A stretch of DNA of 46,514 bases from Sphingobium sp. (GTDB taxonomy: Bacteria; Pseudomonadota; Alphaproteobacteria; Sphingomonadales; Sphingomonadaceae), in assembly GCA_017745115.1 (NCBI GenBank), contig JAGIAA010000018.1, positions 1 through 46,514 on the forward strand, read 5' to 3'. The notes beneath the pieces were generated by a model. The model did not search any database and was not told the origin of the DNA. It saw only the letters and a list, made by a program, of their open reading frames with translations. Positions 7,623 through 16,057 of the stretch are shown piece by piece. Numbering within the stretch: the stretch's first letter is position 1; each line of letters opens with the position of its first letter. The position numbers were made by a program, and so were the translations under genes.

Positions 7623-8918
7623 ATGAACCAGAATGATCGCGACCAAGGCCTCGTCCGCGCCGTGGGTGCGTGGGCCTTTGCCGCGACCATCGTCAACGGC
7701 GTGGTCGGCGGCGGCATTTTCTCGCTGCCCGCCGCCTTGGCAGGCGCCGCCGGCCTCTGGGCACCGCTGGCGCTCGTCATCTGTGCCTTCGCCATCGGCG
7801 CCGTCAATCTCTGCGCGGCCGAGGCGAGCAAGCGCGTCGCCACCAGCGGCGGCGCCTATGGTTATGCGGACGCCGCGTTCGGTCCATCCGCGGCATTCGT
7901 CGCGGGGGTTCTGGTGTGGCTGAGCAGTGTCCTGGCCTGTGGCGGCATCGCGGCGGCCCTGGTCGACGGACTTGCCCATTCGGTCCCGATCCTCGGCGAA
8001 CCGGTGGTCCGCGCGGTGACCCTGATCCTAGTCGTCGGCGGCCTCGCGCTCATCAATATCCTCGGCGTCGATCCCGCGGCGCGCTTCGTGACGGCGCTGA
8101 CCCTGCTCAAGCTCGTGCCGCTCTTCATCCTTGTCGTGGTCGGCGGCGGCTGGCTGCTTATCCATGGCGGCACGCCCGTTGCCGATCAGCCCCCCGCTCA
8201 TGCGCTGGGGCAGGCCTTCATTCTCGCGCTCTTCGCCTTTTCGGGCATGGAAACGCCGCTCGCCGCAAGCGGGGAGGTGACCGATCCGGCCCGCAACATC
8301 CCCCGTGCCCTGCTCATTGCCACCGTCTTCACCGCCTTGCTCTATGTTGCGATTCAGCTCGTCGTGCAGGGCCTGCTGGGCCATGAGCTGCCCGGTTCCG
8401 CCACGCCCCTGGCCGACGCGATGGGCAAGATCGCGCCCTGGCTCGGCTTGGCTCTGCTGTTCGGCGCCTCGCTGTCGCGGTTCGGCTGGATCGGCTCGGA
8501 CATTTTCGGCGCGCCGCGCGTGCTCTTCGCTTTCGCCCGTGACGGCATGCTGCCCGGCTGGCTGGGCATCACGCATCCGCGCACCCACGCGCCGCATGTC
8601 GCGATTCTTCTGCACAGCCTGCTTGCGATCCTGCTCGCCGTTACCGGCACTTTCGAGGCGTTGGCGATCCTGTCGGGCCTCGCGACGGCCGGCATCTATA
8701 TCCTGATCTGCGGATCGGCCTGGCGCCTGCACCGGCGCGGCGCGGCGGGTCGCGACGCAGTCGTGCACTATGCCGCGCTGCCTTATGCGGCGACGATCGG
8801 GATCGTCGCGATGCTCGCGATCATCGCATTCGGCGCGCCGCGCGAGATTGCGGGGCTGGCCGTGACGGTCGTGGTGAGTGCGGCCTGGGCCAGCTGGCGG
8901 GTGCGCAGGAAGACCTAG
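7623..8918 (+). CDS. APC family amino acid permease
   Basis: About 431 residues with roughly twelve membrane helices. The N-terminal segment AFAATIVNGVVGGGIFSLPAA carries the TM1 G-[GS]-G-I-F motif typical of the amino acid-polyamine-organocation superfamily. A segment near residue 205 (ALFAFSGMETPLAASGEV) matches the conserved TM6 region where substrate binds. An AGGAGG lies at 7605-7610. The GTG at 7614 is three bases after it and the ATG at 7623 twelve bases after, so the start could be either. The substrate is unknown. The gene is not obviously linked to its neighbours and converges on kdsD. Confidence 0.85.
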   Translation: MNQNDRDQGLVRAVGAWAFAATIVNGVVGGGIFSLPAALAGAAGLWAPLALVICAFAIGAVNLCAAEASKRVATSGGAYGYADAAFGPSAAFVAGVLVWLSSVLACGGIAAALVDGLAHSVPILGEPVVRAVTLILVVGGLALINILGVDPAARFVTALTLLKLVPLFILVVVGGGWLLIHGGTPVADQPPAHALGQAFILALFAFSGMETPLAASGEVTDPARNIPRALLIATVFTALLYVAIQLVVQGLLGHELPGSATPLADAMGKIAPWLGLALLFGASLSRFGWIGSDIFGAPRVLFAFARDGMLPGWLGITHPRTHAPHVAILLHSLLAILLAVTGTFEALAILSGLATAGIYILICGSAWRLHRRGAAGRDAVVHYAALPYAATIGIVAMLAIIAFGAPREIAGLAVTVVVSAAWASWRVRRKT

Positions 8919-8931
8919 AGGCCAATCGCCG

Positions 8932-9939
8932 TCAGGCGAGTCCCAGGCGGTGGAGGTCGTGAATGTGCAGCAGGCCGATCGGCTTGTCCGGCGCGTCGGC
9001 ATCCATCACGAACAGGGCGGTGATCTTGTTGGTCGTCATCATCGCGAAGGCGTCCTCAGCGACCGTGCCTTCGGGGATCGTCTTGGGATTGACGGTCATC
9101 ATCTCGCCGGCCGTGCTGGTCAGCAGCTGGTCGATCTTGCGGCGGAGGTCGCCGTCGGTGATCGTCCCGAGCAGTTCGCCGCGGTCATTGACGACGCCGG
9201 CAATGCCGAAACTCTTCTCGGTCATCGTCAGCAACACCTCGCGCATCGGCATATCGGCGGTCACCAGCGGCAGTTCGCTGCAGGCATGCATGAGCGCGTT
9301 GACGGGCTGCAGCCGCGATCCGATCGTCCCGCCGGGATGCAGGACTTCGAGCTGCGCGCGGGTGACGCCGCGAGTGCGCATGACGGTCACGGCCATGGCA
9401 TCGCCCAGCGCCAGCATCAGCGTCGTCGAGGTGGTCGGCGAGACGTTGGCGGGGCAGGCTTCGCGCACGCGGGGCAGGATGAGGCCGACCGTGGCGACCT
9501 GCATCATCGGCGAATGGCGCTGCGAGGTGATCCCGATGACCGGACAACCGAGCGCGCGCGCGTGGTGCATGATCGCACTCAGTTCGGCGGTGGCGCCGCT
9601 GTTCGACAGCGCGACGAGCACATCGCCCCTGGCGATCATGCCGAGGTCGCCATGGGCTGCTTCGCCGGGGTGGACGAAGAAGGCAGGAACGCCGGTCGAG
9701 GAGAAGGTCGCCGCGATCTTGCGGGCGACATGGCCGGATTTACCCATGCCGCTCACGATCACGCGGCCTTTCGTGGCCAGCAGGATCTCGATGGCCTGGG
9801 GAAAATCCTCGCCCAGCTCGTGCGACAGCTGCGCGATGGCGCGCGCTTCGATCTGAAGGACGTTGCGGCCATGCTCCAGCATCGCCTCGCGGTCGATCTG
9901 GCGCTGGAGCTGGCGTGTTTGTTTCGGATTCTCGAACAT
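8932..9939 (-). CDS. kdsD: Arabinose-5-phosphate isomerase (KpsF/GutQ/KdsD family)
   Basis: A 335-residue protein with an N-terminal SIS sugar-isomerase domain (ATKGRVIVSGMGKSGHVARK, then FVHPGEAAHGDLGM and LSNSGATAEL) and two C-terminal CBS domains (about 210-330). The enzyme converts ribulose-5-phosphate to arabinose-5-phosphate, the first step to Kdo for LPS or capsule. The ATG at 9939 follows the stop of the large multidomain gene by 11 bp on the same strand, so the two are probably co-transcribed. That places the multidomain protein in a surface-glycan context. Members of this family can also be capsule-specific copies. Confidence 0.93.
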   Translation of the reverse strand: MFENPKQTRQLQRQIDREAMLEHGRNVLQIEARAIAQLSHELGEDFPQAIEILLATKGRVIVSGMGKSGHVARKIAATFSSTGVPAFFVHPGEAAHGDLGMIARGDVLVALSNSGATAELSAIMHHARALGCPVIGITSQRHSPMMQVATVGLILPRVREACPANVSPTTSTTLMLALGDAMAVTVMRTRGVTRAQLEVLHPGGTIGSRLQPVNALMHACSELPLVTADMPMREVLLTMTEKSFGIAGVVNDRGELLGTITDGDLRRKIDQLLTSTAGEMMTVNPKTIPEGTVAEDAFAMMTTNKITALFVMDADAPDKPIGLLHIHDLHRLGLA

Positions 9940-9950
9940 GGCGCCGGCCG

Positions 9951-12134
9951 TCAGGGCTTCATCGCGAACCAGGTCGGATATTTGCTGTTCCAGCTTTCCT
10001 CACTGCAGTCGATGACATGCAGCTCGAGCCGGTTCTCGGCCACGAACTTGTCGACCGCGGCCACGACCAGCGGCCAGTCGGCATGATAATCGTCGCCGGC
10101 GATGATCCCGCCGGAGCGCAGCTTGGGGAACCAGTCGCGGAAGGTCGCGCCGTTGAGCTCGCCATCATGGGCGTAGCCGTCGACATACAGGAAATCGAGG
10201 CTGTGGTCGTCGAACAGCGAAAGCGCCTCGTCGAAGCGCATGCGCAGGATCGAGTTGCGGGTGCGATAGGGCGCCAGGCGGATGATCGCCTCGCGATACT
10301 GCTCCACGCCATGGCCGCGGTCCCCGGCCCACATGTCGATGCTGTAGAGATGCTCGCATTTGGAGCGCTTGAGGATGCGCTCGGAAAAGTCGCCGGCGGC
10401 GACGCCCAGTTCGGCGCCGGTGCCACCGTCGCGGAACAGCGTGGCGACGTCGTCGCGGCTGGTGAAGCTGCTGGCGAGCGTGCGCAGGGCCTGGCTGATC
10501 TCGGCATCATAGGCGCCGTAAAGCAGGGCCGGCTCCTGCGGCGGAACGGGTTCGGCCAAAGCCGCGGGCGCGGCCGGCATGACGGGTGCGTCGGTCGACA
10601 TGGTCTCATCCCTCGACTTGGAGCGATATTCCTGGCCCTTGATGTAGAAGGTCAGCGCGATGCTGTTGCGCGGGGCTTCATTCGGGCCGAGTTCGTCAAC
10701 GCTGTGCCAGCTCTCGTCGGTGCGCACGAAGGCATAGGCGGCGTTGGGCTTGAAATCATTGGCTTTCAGGCGCTCGAAGCCATGGGCGGTGCGCGCATGG
10801 AAGACGGTGCCAAGGTGCCGCTGCGTCTCGTCGGACGGCAGGTAGAACTGCATGGTCGCGATCTTGAACTCCGCGTCCGGATGGATGCCGATGCGGTAGC
10901 CGGGGAAATCGCGGTAGAAGAGCGGTACGGCGACCAGCTCGGGCAGCGTGTCGCCGAAGCGCTCGTGCAGCCAGGGCGCGAACTTCGCGACGATCGCCTG
11001 GGCGAGCGCCGGCGCCGTGAAGATCGCCATCATCGCTTCCCAGAACGGGCGGTCCTCGGGCTGAAAGCGCTCCAGCGAGGCCGGCGTCAGGTCGAGCAAG
11101 TAGCGCGTCACGCGGCCATTGGCATCGAGCGCGTCGGGATGGACAATGGGATCGAGCACATGATCGGTCGGCAGGCGCGAGACCAGCTCGTGATAGATGA
11201 GCGCCGGAAACAGATCCTCGGCATAGAGATTGCCGCAGGGCTCGGAGTCGAGCGGCGCGGTCTGGATCTTGGCGACGATGCGGGCGACGAGATCGTCGAT
11301 CGTCAGGTCGCCGCCATTGTCGCCGACCGTCAATGCCGCGAGATTCGTCGCTTCGGTAACGGCATGTTCGAACAAGGCCGGATCGCGGTGGAAGAGATAG
11401 TTCTTCACATCGCGCGTCTCGGGCGTGGCGAACGCGGCATTCTGCTTCTTGTGGATGAAGTGGAGGCCGGCGGCCTCGAGGATCTCGGTGACCGCGTCGA
11501 CCTGTGCTGTGTCGCTCTCGATCAGCTCGATGGAAACCGACTTGAGCGCCGGGTTCGCCAGCGTGGCGCGCGCGCCCTTGACGATCGGCAGTTCGATGCC
11601 GTCGACGTCGATCTTGAGATGGGTCGGCACGTCCAGGCCGAAATCAGCAATGAAGCTGTCGATATCGTAGCCGATCATGCCCTGGCGGAAGGCCGGCTGG
11701 TAAGGCTTGCCACGGAAATCCAGCGCCTCGCCGAAATTGCTCATCGAGGTGCCGACATCGAGGCTGGCAAGGTTGAGGGTGCCGACCGACTTGGCGTCCG
11801 AGAAGGCGAGGCAGAGCGGGGTCACCTCGTCTTGCAGATCATTGAGGGCGATGCTGGCGCAGAGCTGGTGATAATTGGCGAAATGCGGCTCGAAGCTGTG
11901 CGTGCGGATGCCCTTTACGCCGGCATAGACGCTGTAGATGCCGACATTGGCGCCAATGTCCCAGAGCGTGTCGCCGTGCGCGAAGCTGTCGATCCACTCG
12001 ATCGTCTCGGGCTCTTTTTCGAGCAAGGTCGCGTAGCGCCAGCCGGCGCCGAGCTCGTCATAATGGATGAGATGGCCATTGGCGTTGAGCGTCTTGAAGC
12101 GTTCGGCCTCAAAGCGATTGACCATGTCATTCAT
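9951..12134 (-). CDS. Three-domain protein: FkbM methyltransferase, 2OG-Fe(II) oxygenase-like domain, class I methyltransferase
   Basis: A 727-residue uninterrupted frame. Residues about 20-260 are an FkbM-type methyltransferase with SAM motif TLWDIGANVGIYSVYAG (56-72), HSFEPH, and LKIDVDGIELPIVKGA (173-188). Residues about 280-500 resemble 2OG-Fe(II) dioxygenases, with an HxD pair at H418/D420, a distal H477 and R489 in RNSIALTFY. A Pro/Ala-rich linker (about 512-535) follows. Residues 555-727 form a class I methyltransferase of the type-24 kind (GAELGVAAGDFSERIL 573-588, SIDMW, DFLYVDGYAHDGEL, GGIIAGDDYH). An internal Met at 512 could start a separate last domain. The product probably tailors a surface glycan or lipid; its substrate is unknown. 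Confidence 0.8.
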   Translation of the reverse strand: MNDMVNRFEAERFKTLNANGHLIHYDELGAGWRYATLLEKEPETIEWIDSFAHGDTLWDIGANVGIYSVYAGVKGIRTHSFEPHFANYHQLCASIALNDLQDEVTPLCLAFSDAKSVGTLNLASLDVGTSMSNFGEALDFRGKPYQPAFRQGMIGYDIDSFIADFGLDVPTHLKIDVDGIELPIVKGARATLANPALKSVSIELIESDTAQVDAVTEILEAAGLHFIHKKQNAAFATPETRDVKNYLFHRDPALFEHAVTEATNLAALTVGDNGGDLTIDDLVARIVAKIQTAPLDSEPCGNLYAEDLFPALIYHELVSRLPTDHVLDPIVHPDALDANGRVTRYLLDLTPASLERFQPEDRPFWEAMMAIFTAPALAQAIVAKFAPWLHERFGDTLPELVAVPLFYRDFPGYRIGIHPDAEFKIATMQFYLPSDETQRHLGTVFHARTAHGFERLKANDFKPNAAYAFVRTDESWHSVDELGPNEAPRNSIALTFYIKGQEYRSKSRDETMSTDAPVMPAAPAALAEPVPPQEPALLYGAYDAEISQALRTLASSFTSRDDVATLFRDGGTGAELGVAAGDFSERILKRSKCEHLYSIDMWAGDRGHGVEQYREAIIRLAPYRTRNSILRMRFDEALSLFDDHSLDFLYVDGYAHDGELNGATFRDWFPKLRSGGIIAGDDYHADWPLVVAAVDKFVAENRLELHVIDCSEESWNSKYPTWFAMKP

Positions 12135-12217
12135 ATCGATCTCCTGAGCCGTCCCGTGGCTTCGCGTGGAGGCAGCGCACCCTGCAAAAATGGTAAAGAT
12201 CGCCTAACCGAATTACC

Positions 12218-12232
12218 TTACCTGATCGTTAA
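12218..12232. promoter_or_regulatory. Possible CtrA-like site upstream of the multidomain gene
   Basis: TTAC-N7-TTAA lies about 85 bp upstream of the gene starting at 12134, in an AT-richer gap of 131 bp. It differs by one base from the TTAA-N7-TTAA form known for the alphaproteobacterial cell-cycle regulator CtrA. This is a weak, short motif and the assignment is inference only. Confidence 0.25.
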
Positions 12233-12265
12233 GATCGGCGGGACGAAGCCACTGTCCCGCCAGTT

Positions 12266-13993
12266 TCAACCGCGCAGCCGCTTGTTCTCGCGCTCCAGGT
12301 CGCGGGCCCAGGAAGCCAATCCAAAGCGCTTGATGTCGACCTGCCGCCAGAACAGGCCGGGGTCGCGGGTCCAGAGGTGGAAATGCGCGATGGCATTGGC
12401 GCATTGCGAGCCCATGTCGATCACCTCGGCCAGTTCCTGCAGGTAGAAGGGCAGCGGCTGGTCGGCCGAGCCGATCTCCTTGTCATGCGGGCAGGCCGTA
12501 ACCTTGAGCGCGGTCGCGAGGCCCTCGTGGAAGCAGGCGAGCGCGCTCTGCGTGTCGCCTTCGGCGAGGCAGAGGCGTGCTTCGTAGAACGAGGCCGCAA
12601 TCGACTTGGTCGCGAGTAGCGGCGAGAAATCGGCCCAGTCCGCCTCGGCGGCGATCCGGTAGCAATGGTGCGCAAGCGCGCGCTCCCCGATCAGCTCGTT
12701 GAGCCGCCCGGCCAGGAAAGACAGCGAGATCCGCCAGCGCCGGACATGGGCGGGCATGGCGTCATCGACGGGGAGATCCACATAGTCCGCGATCAGGGGC
12801 ATGATCGCGGGAACGAGGCCTTCCTGCCGCATCTCGAGCACGCGATAGCCGAGCACGGCAATGGCCGCGCCCCGGTCGGCGGACTCCGGCCGGCTGTCCT
12901 CGATCACGCATTCGGCGACGCGGGCGAGCGTGGCTTCCTCGCCGATCCGCTCGCCCATCTGCACCATGGCGCGATAGAGATAGGGATTGTCATAGGCCGC
13001 GCCGAACGCGACCAGCTCGGGCCAAGGGCCCTTCGCCTTGGGGAAGGCGGGGTGATCATAGTCCGCCTTGCGGCCTTCGCCCGTCAGCGGATTGGCAGCG
13101 GCGACCAGCAGCAGCCAGTCCGAATCCGGATATTCGCCCAGGGGCACGGGATAGAGCATGCGCGGTCCGCCCGGATCGCCGCCGGCATTTGCCTGGCGAT
13201 AGCGCGTCTCCGCGATGAAGCGCCCGCCGACAGCCTCGTCGAGGGCCGCCCAGTCCGTGGGGCGATTTGGTTCCGCGCTGCGCTTCCAGCCCAGCACCAG
13301 CCGGCCATCGCATTTGACGATACGGGCAAAATCGTCGAGCCGGCCGAGCCAGTCGGTCGCGGGTTCGGGTTCGAAGGCGACGATCATGTCGATCGCATTG
13401 TCTGCTTCGTCTGAAAGATCGCCCGCGGCGATGCGGATGGCGCCGGCGCGTGAGAGGGCCGCGAATATGGCAGCGCCATCTTCGGCATCCGCGCCATCGA
13501 TCAGCACTGTGTCGCCGGGCCGCGCCATATTGGCGGCCATGGCGTAGCGCGCGATGCGGGCGTCGGCATCGCCGCCGCCCTGGCGCAGCGGGCCGTCGGC
13601 CGGCGACGAGGCCTTGGTATAATAGCTCAGGGTCGGGAGCGCGTAGCTGGTCCAGCTGCCGTAGTCGCCGATCATCATGCCGGCGGGGTGGCGTTGCCAT
13701 CCGGCGCTGAACAGCGCTTCTTCGAATCCGTAGCGAGGCTGTCCTGCGGATTGCAGAATGAGCGCGTCCATGCCGGCGTAAGGCTTCAGCGCGTCACCGA
13801 AGGCGCTGGTGTCGCGATAGGTCCAGGCGAGGAAGCCGGCTGTGCGGCCGTCGCCGGTGGCTGCGCCCGTGTCGACGGTCTCGCATCCGAGCAACGCGAG
13901 TTCGCGCGCCAGCCGGTCGTTGAGAGTGGGATCGATGGCGATCCGGCAAGGCCCGAGCCGTTGAACGATCTCCGATGCAGTCTGGATAGTCAC
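12266..13993 (-). CDS. Degenerate methyltransferase-like protein with C-terminal TPR-like region
   Basis: A 575-residue protein with GTG start at 13993 and GGAG six bases upstream. Residues about 145-240 follow the layout of a class I methyltransferase (RYAMAANMARPGDTVLIDG, AAGDLSDEADNAIDMIVAFE, KCDGRLVLGW), but motif I reads DGADAEDGA instead of a GxGxG loop, so SAM binding is doubtful. Residues 325-345 (ELVAFGAAYDNPYLYRAMVQMG) recall a segment following the methyltransferase domain in some polysaccharide-locus proteins. Residues about 460-500 look like a TPR helix pair, and the end is charged. It precedes the three-domain gene on the same strand by 131 bp and probably belongs to the same glycan-modification group. 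No firm function. Confidence 0.65.
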   Translation of the reverse strand: MTIQTASEIVQRLGPCRIAIDPTLNDRLARELALLGCETVDTGAATGDGRTAGFLAWTYRDTSAFGDALKPYAGMDALILQSAGQPRYGFEEALFSAGWQRHPAGMMIGDYGSWTSYALPTLSYYTKASSPADGPLRQGGGDADARIARYAMAANMARPGDTVLIDGADAEDGAAIFAALSRAGAIRIAAGDLSDEADNAIDMIVAFEPEPATDWLGRLDDFARIVKCDGRLVLGWKRSAEPNRPTDWAALDEAVGGRFIAETRYRQANAGGDPGGPRMLYPVPLGEYPDSDWLLLVAAANPLTGEGRKADYDHPAFPKAKGPWPELVAFGAAYDNPYLYRAMVQMGERIGEEATLARVAECVIEDSRPESADRGAAIAVLGYRVLEMRQEGLVPAIMPLIADYVDLPVDDAMPAHVRRWRISLSFLAGRLNELIGERALAHHCYRIAAEADWADFSPLLATKSIAASFYEARLCLAEGDTQSALACFHEGLATALKVTACPHDKEIGSADQPLPFYLQELAEVIDMGSQCANAIAHFHLWTRDPGLFWRQVDIKRFGLASWARDLERENKRLRG

Positions 13994-14130
13994 GTCAATC
14001 TCCGGGCGCCCCCGCGCTCTTGCAGGGACGCTAGGCGGAATGGCTTTAGGGACGGTTAACGATATCTGTTCGGACCTCGTTGACCATGGCCGGCGCGCCT
14101 CGCGCATTGACGGCGCCGCCGGGAGCCGCC

Positions 14131-15144
14131 ATGCGCATGGGCATGCGGTTCTTTTCAGACAATGCCGCCACGGTCTGCGCGCCGGTCATGGCCGCGATCG
14201 AAAGCGCCAACAGCGTGGACACCGCCTATGACGGCGATGCGCTGAGCAAGTCGCTGGACGCTGCCTTTTCGGCGCTGTTCGAGCACGAGGTGGCAGTGAT
14301 CTGGACCGGCACGGGCACGTCCGCCAACGCGCTTGCACTCGCCGCGCTCTGCCCGCCGTTCGGTGCCATTTTCTGCCATGACGAAGCGCATGTGATGATG
14401 GACGAGTGTGGCGCGGTCGAGTTCTACACGGGCGGCGCGCGCCTCATGGGTTGCGCGGGGGAAGGTGCGAAGCTCACGCCCGAGGTCCTCGCCGCGCGCC
14501 ATGATGCGATCCGGCCGGACGTTCACCGCATGCAGCCCCATGCCGTGACCATCACCAATGCGACCGAATATGGCCTAGCCTACACGCCGGCCGAGGTCGC
14601 GGCGATCGGCGCCTTCTGTCGCGAGCGAAAGCTGCGCCTGCACATGGACGGCGCGCGCTTCGCCAATGCCGTCGCGCATCTCGGCTGCTCGCCCGCCGAT
14701 GTCACCTGGCGCGGCGGAGTCGATGCCCTGAGCTTCGGTTTCACCAAGAATGGCGCGATGAATGCCGAAGCCCTGGTGCTTTTCGACCCCGAACTGGCCG
14801 AAAACATCCGCATCCGGCGCAAGCGCGCGGGCCATTTGCTGTCAAAAGGCCGGTTTGTGGCGGCGCAGCTGCTCGCGATGCTTTCGGGCAATATTTGGCT
14901 CGAAAATGCCCGGTCCGCCAACGCCGCGGCTCGGATTTTAGCCGATTCCGCAGCCTCCCGACTGCTTCACGTTGTTGAGGCCAACGAACTCTTCATCCGC
15001 CTCTCCGCCGCCGAAGCCGCAGGGCTCCGCGCCCAGGGCTTCGATTTCTACGACTGGGGCGACGGCGCCGCCCGGCTCGTAACGAGCTGGAATCACACCG
15101 AATCCGATGTCGCGCCGCTTGCCGCGGCGATTGCGGCGTTATGA
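14131..15144 (+). CDS. Low-specificity threonine aldolase-type PLP enzyme
   Basis: A 337-residue fold-type I PLP enzyme of the beta-eliminating lyase / threonine aldolase family, which cleaves threonine or allo-threonine to glycine and acetaldehyde. It opens with RFFSDNAATVCAPVMAAI and has the TGTGTSANALALAAL cofactor-phosphate segment, HMDGARFANAVA with the Asp that pairs with PLP, and the putative Schiff-base Lys in SFGFTKNGAMNAEA. The ATG at 14131 is chosen because GGGAG lies at 14121-14125; an upstream in-frame ATG exists at 14080. Its stop overlaps the start of the next gene by four bases, so the two are translationally coupled. Confidence 0.85.
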   Translation: MRMGMRFFSDNAATVCAPVMAAIESANSVDTAYDGDALSKSLDAAFSALFEHEVAVIWTGTGTSANALALAALCPPFGAIFCHDEAHVMMDECGAVEFYTGGARLMGCAGEGAKLTPEVLAARHDAIRPDVHRMQPHAVTITNATEYGLAYTPAEVAAIGAFCRERKLRLHMDGARFANAVAHLGCSPADVTWRGGVDALSFGFTKNGAMNAEALVLFDPELAENIRIRRKRAGHLLSKGRFVAAQLLAMLSGNIWLENARSANAAARILADSAASRLLHVVEANELFIRLSAAEAAGLRAQGFDFYDWGDGAARLVTSWNHTESDVAPLAAAIAAL

Positions 15145-16052
15145 CGTCACGCGCCCTGCGCGGCGAAGTCATCCTGCCTTTCGCCATTGTCACGCTGATC
15201 TGGTCGTCGACCTGGATCGTCATCCGTGATTCTCTCGGCCTCGTCCCGCCCGCCTGGTCGGTCTGCTACCGGTTCGCCATCGCCGCCGCCGGCATGGCGG
15301 TGCTTGCCAGGCTCACCAGAGCGCCGCTGCGGCTTCCGGCCAAGGCGATCGCGTTCGCAGCCCTGCTCGGCACCGCGCAGTTCTCGATGAACTTCAACCT
15401 GCTCTATCGCGCGGAGGCGCATCTGACGTCAGGCCTCTGCGCGCTCGTCTACGCGCTGCTGATGATCCCCAACAGCCTGTTCGCTTGGGCCGTGTTTCGC
15501 GAGAAGGTCAGCCGCGGCTTCATGCTCGGCTCGCTCATTGCCGTGGGCGGGGTTGGCCTGCTCTTCCTCAACGAATATCGCGCCAGCGTCACCGCCGCGC
15601 CCGCGGAGGTGCTGCTCGGCCTCGGTCTCTGCACGATTGCCGTGCTGTTCGCGTCGGTGGCCAATGTCATGCAGGCGGCGCAGATCGCCCGCAGCGTGCC
15701 GATGACCAGCCTCATCTTCTGGGCGATGGCGATCGGTGCGGCTGCGGACGCGCTCTATGCATTCGCGACGACCGGCCTGCCGCCTTTCGAGCCGCGGCCG
15801 GCCTACTGGTTCGGCACCGTCTATCTGGCGTTGGCAGGCTCGGTCATCACTTTCCCGCTCTATTTCCGCCTCATCCAGCGCATCGGCGCGGGCCCGGCGG
15901 CGTATACGAGCCTGCTGATCCCCGTCATCGCGATGGGCATATCCACTGCCGTCGAGGGTTATCGCTGGACGCCGCTCGCCATCGCCGGCGTCTTGCTGGC
16001 GCTTGGCGGGATGGTGGTGGCGATGCGCGCAAGGCTCCGTCCGTCAAACTGA
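15141..16052 (+). CDS. DMT family transporter (EamA type)
   Basis: A 303-residue membrane protein with about ten helices arranged as two EamA repeats (TLIWSSTWIVIRDSLGLVPP in the first, and YFRLIQRIGAGPAAYTSLLIPV in the second). Such drug/metabolite transporters often export amino acids or related metabolites. The ATG overlaps the threonine aldolase stop (ATGA), which suggests that the transporter and the aldolase serve the same metabolite; that link is inference. It converges on the SDR gene with a gap of only five bases. Confidence 0.88.
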   Translation: MTSRALRGEVILPFAIVTLIWSSTWIVIRDSLGLVPPAWSVCYRFAIAAAGMAVLARLTRAPLRLPAKAIAFAALLGTAQFSMNFNLLYRAEAHLTSGLCALVYALLMIPNSLFAWAVFREKVSRGFMLGSLIAVGGVGLLFLNEYRASVTAAPAEVLLGLGLCTIAVLFASVANVMQAAQIARSVPMTSLIFWAMAIGAAADALYAFATTGLPPFEPRPAYWFGTVYLALAGSVITFPLYFRLIQRIGAGPAAYTSLLIPVIAMGISTAVEGYRWTPLAIAGVLLALGGMVVAMRARLRPSN

Positions 16053-16057
16053 ACGGA

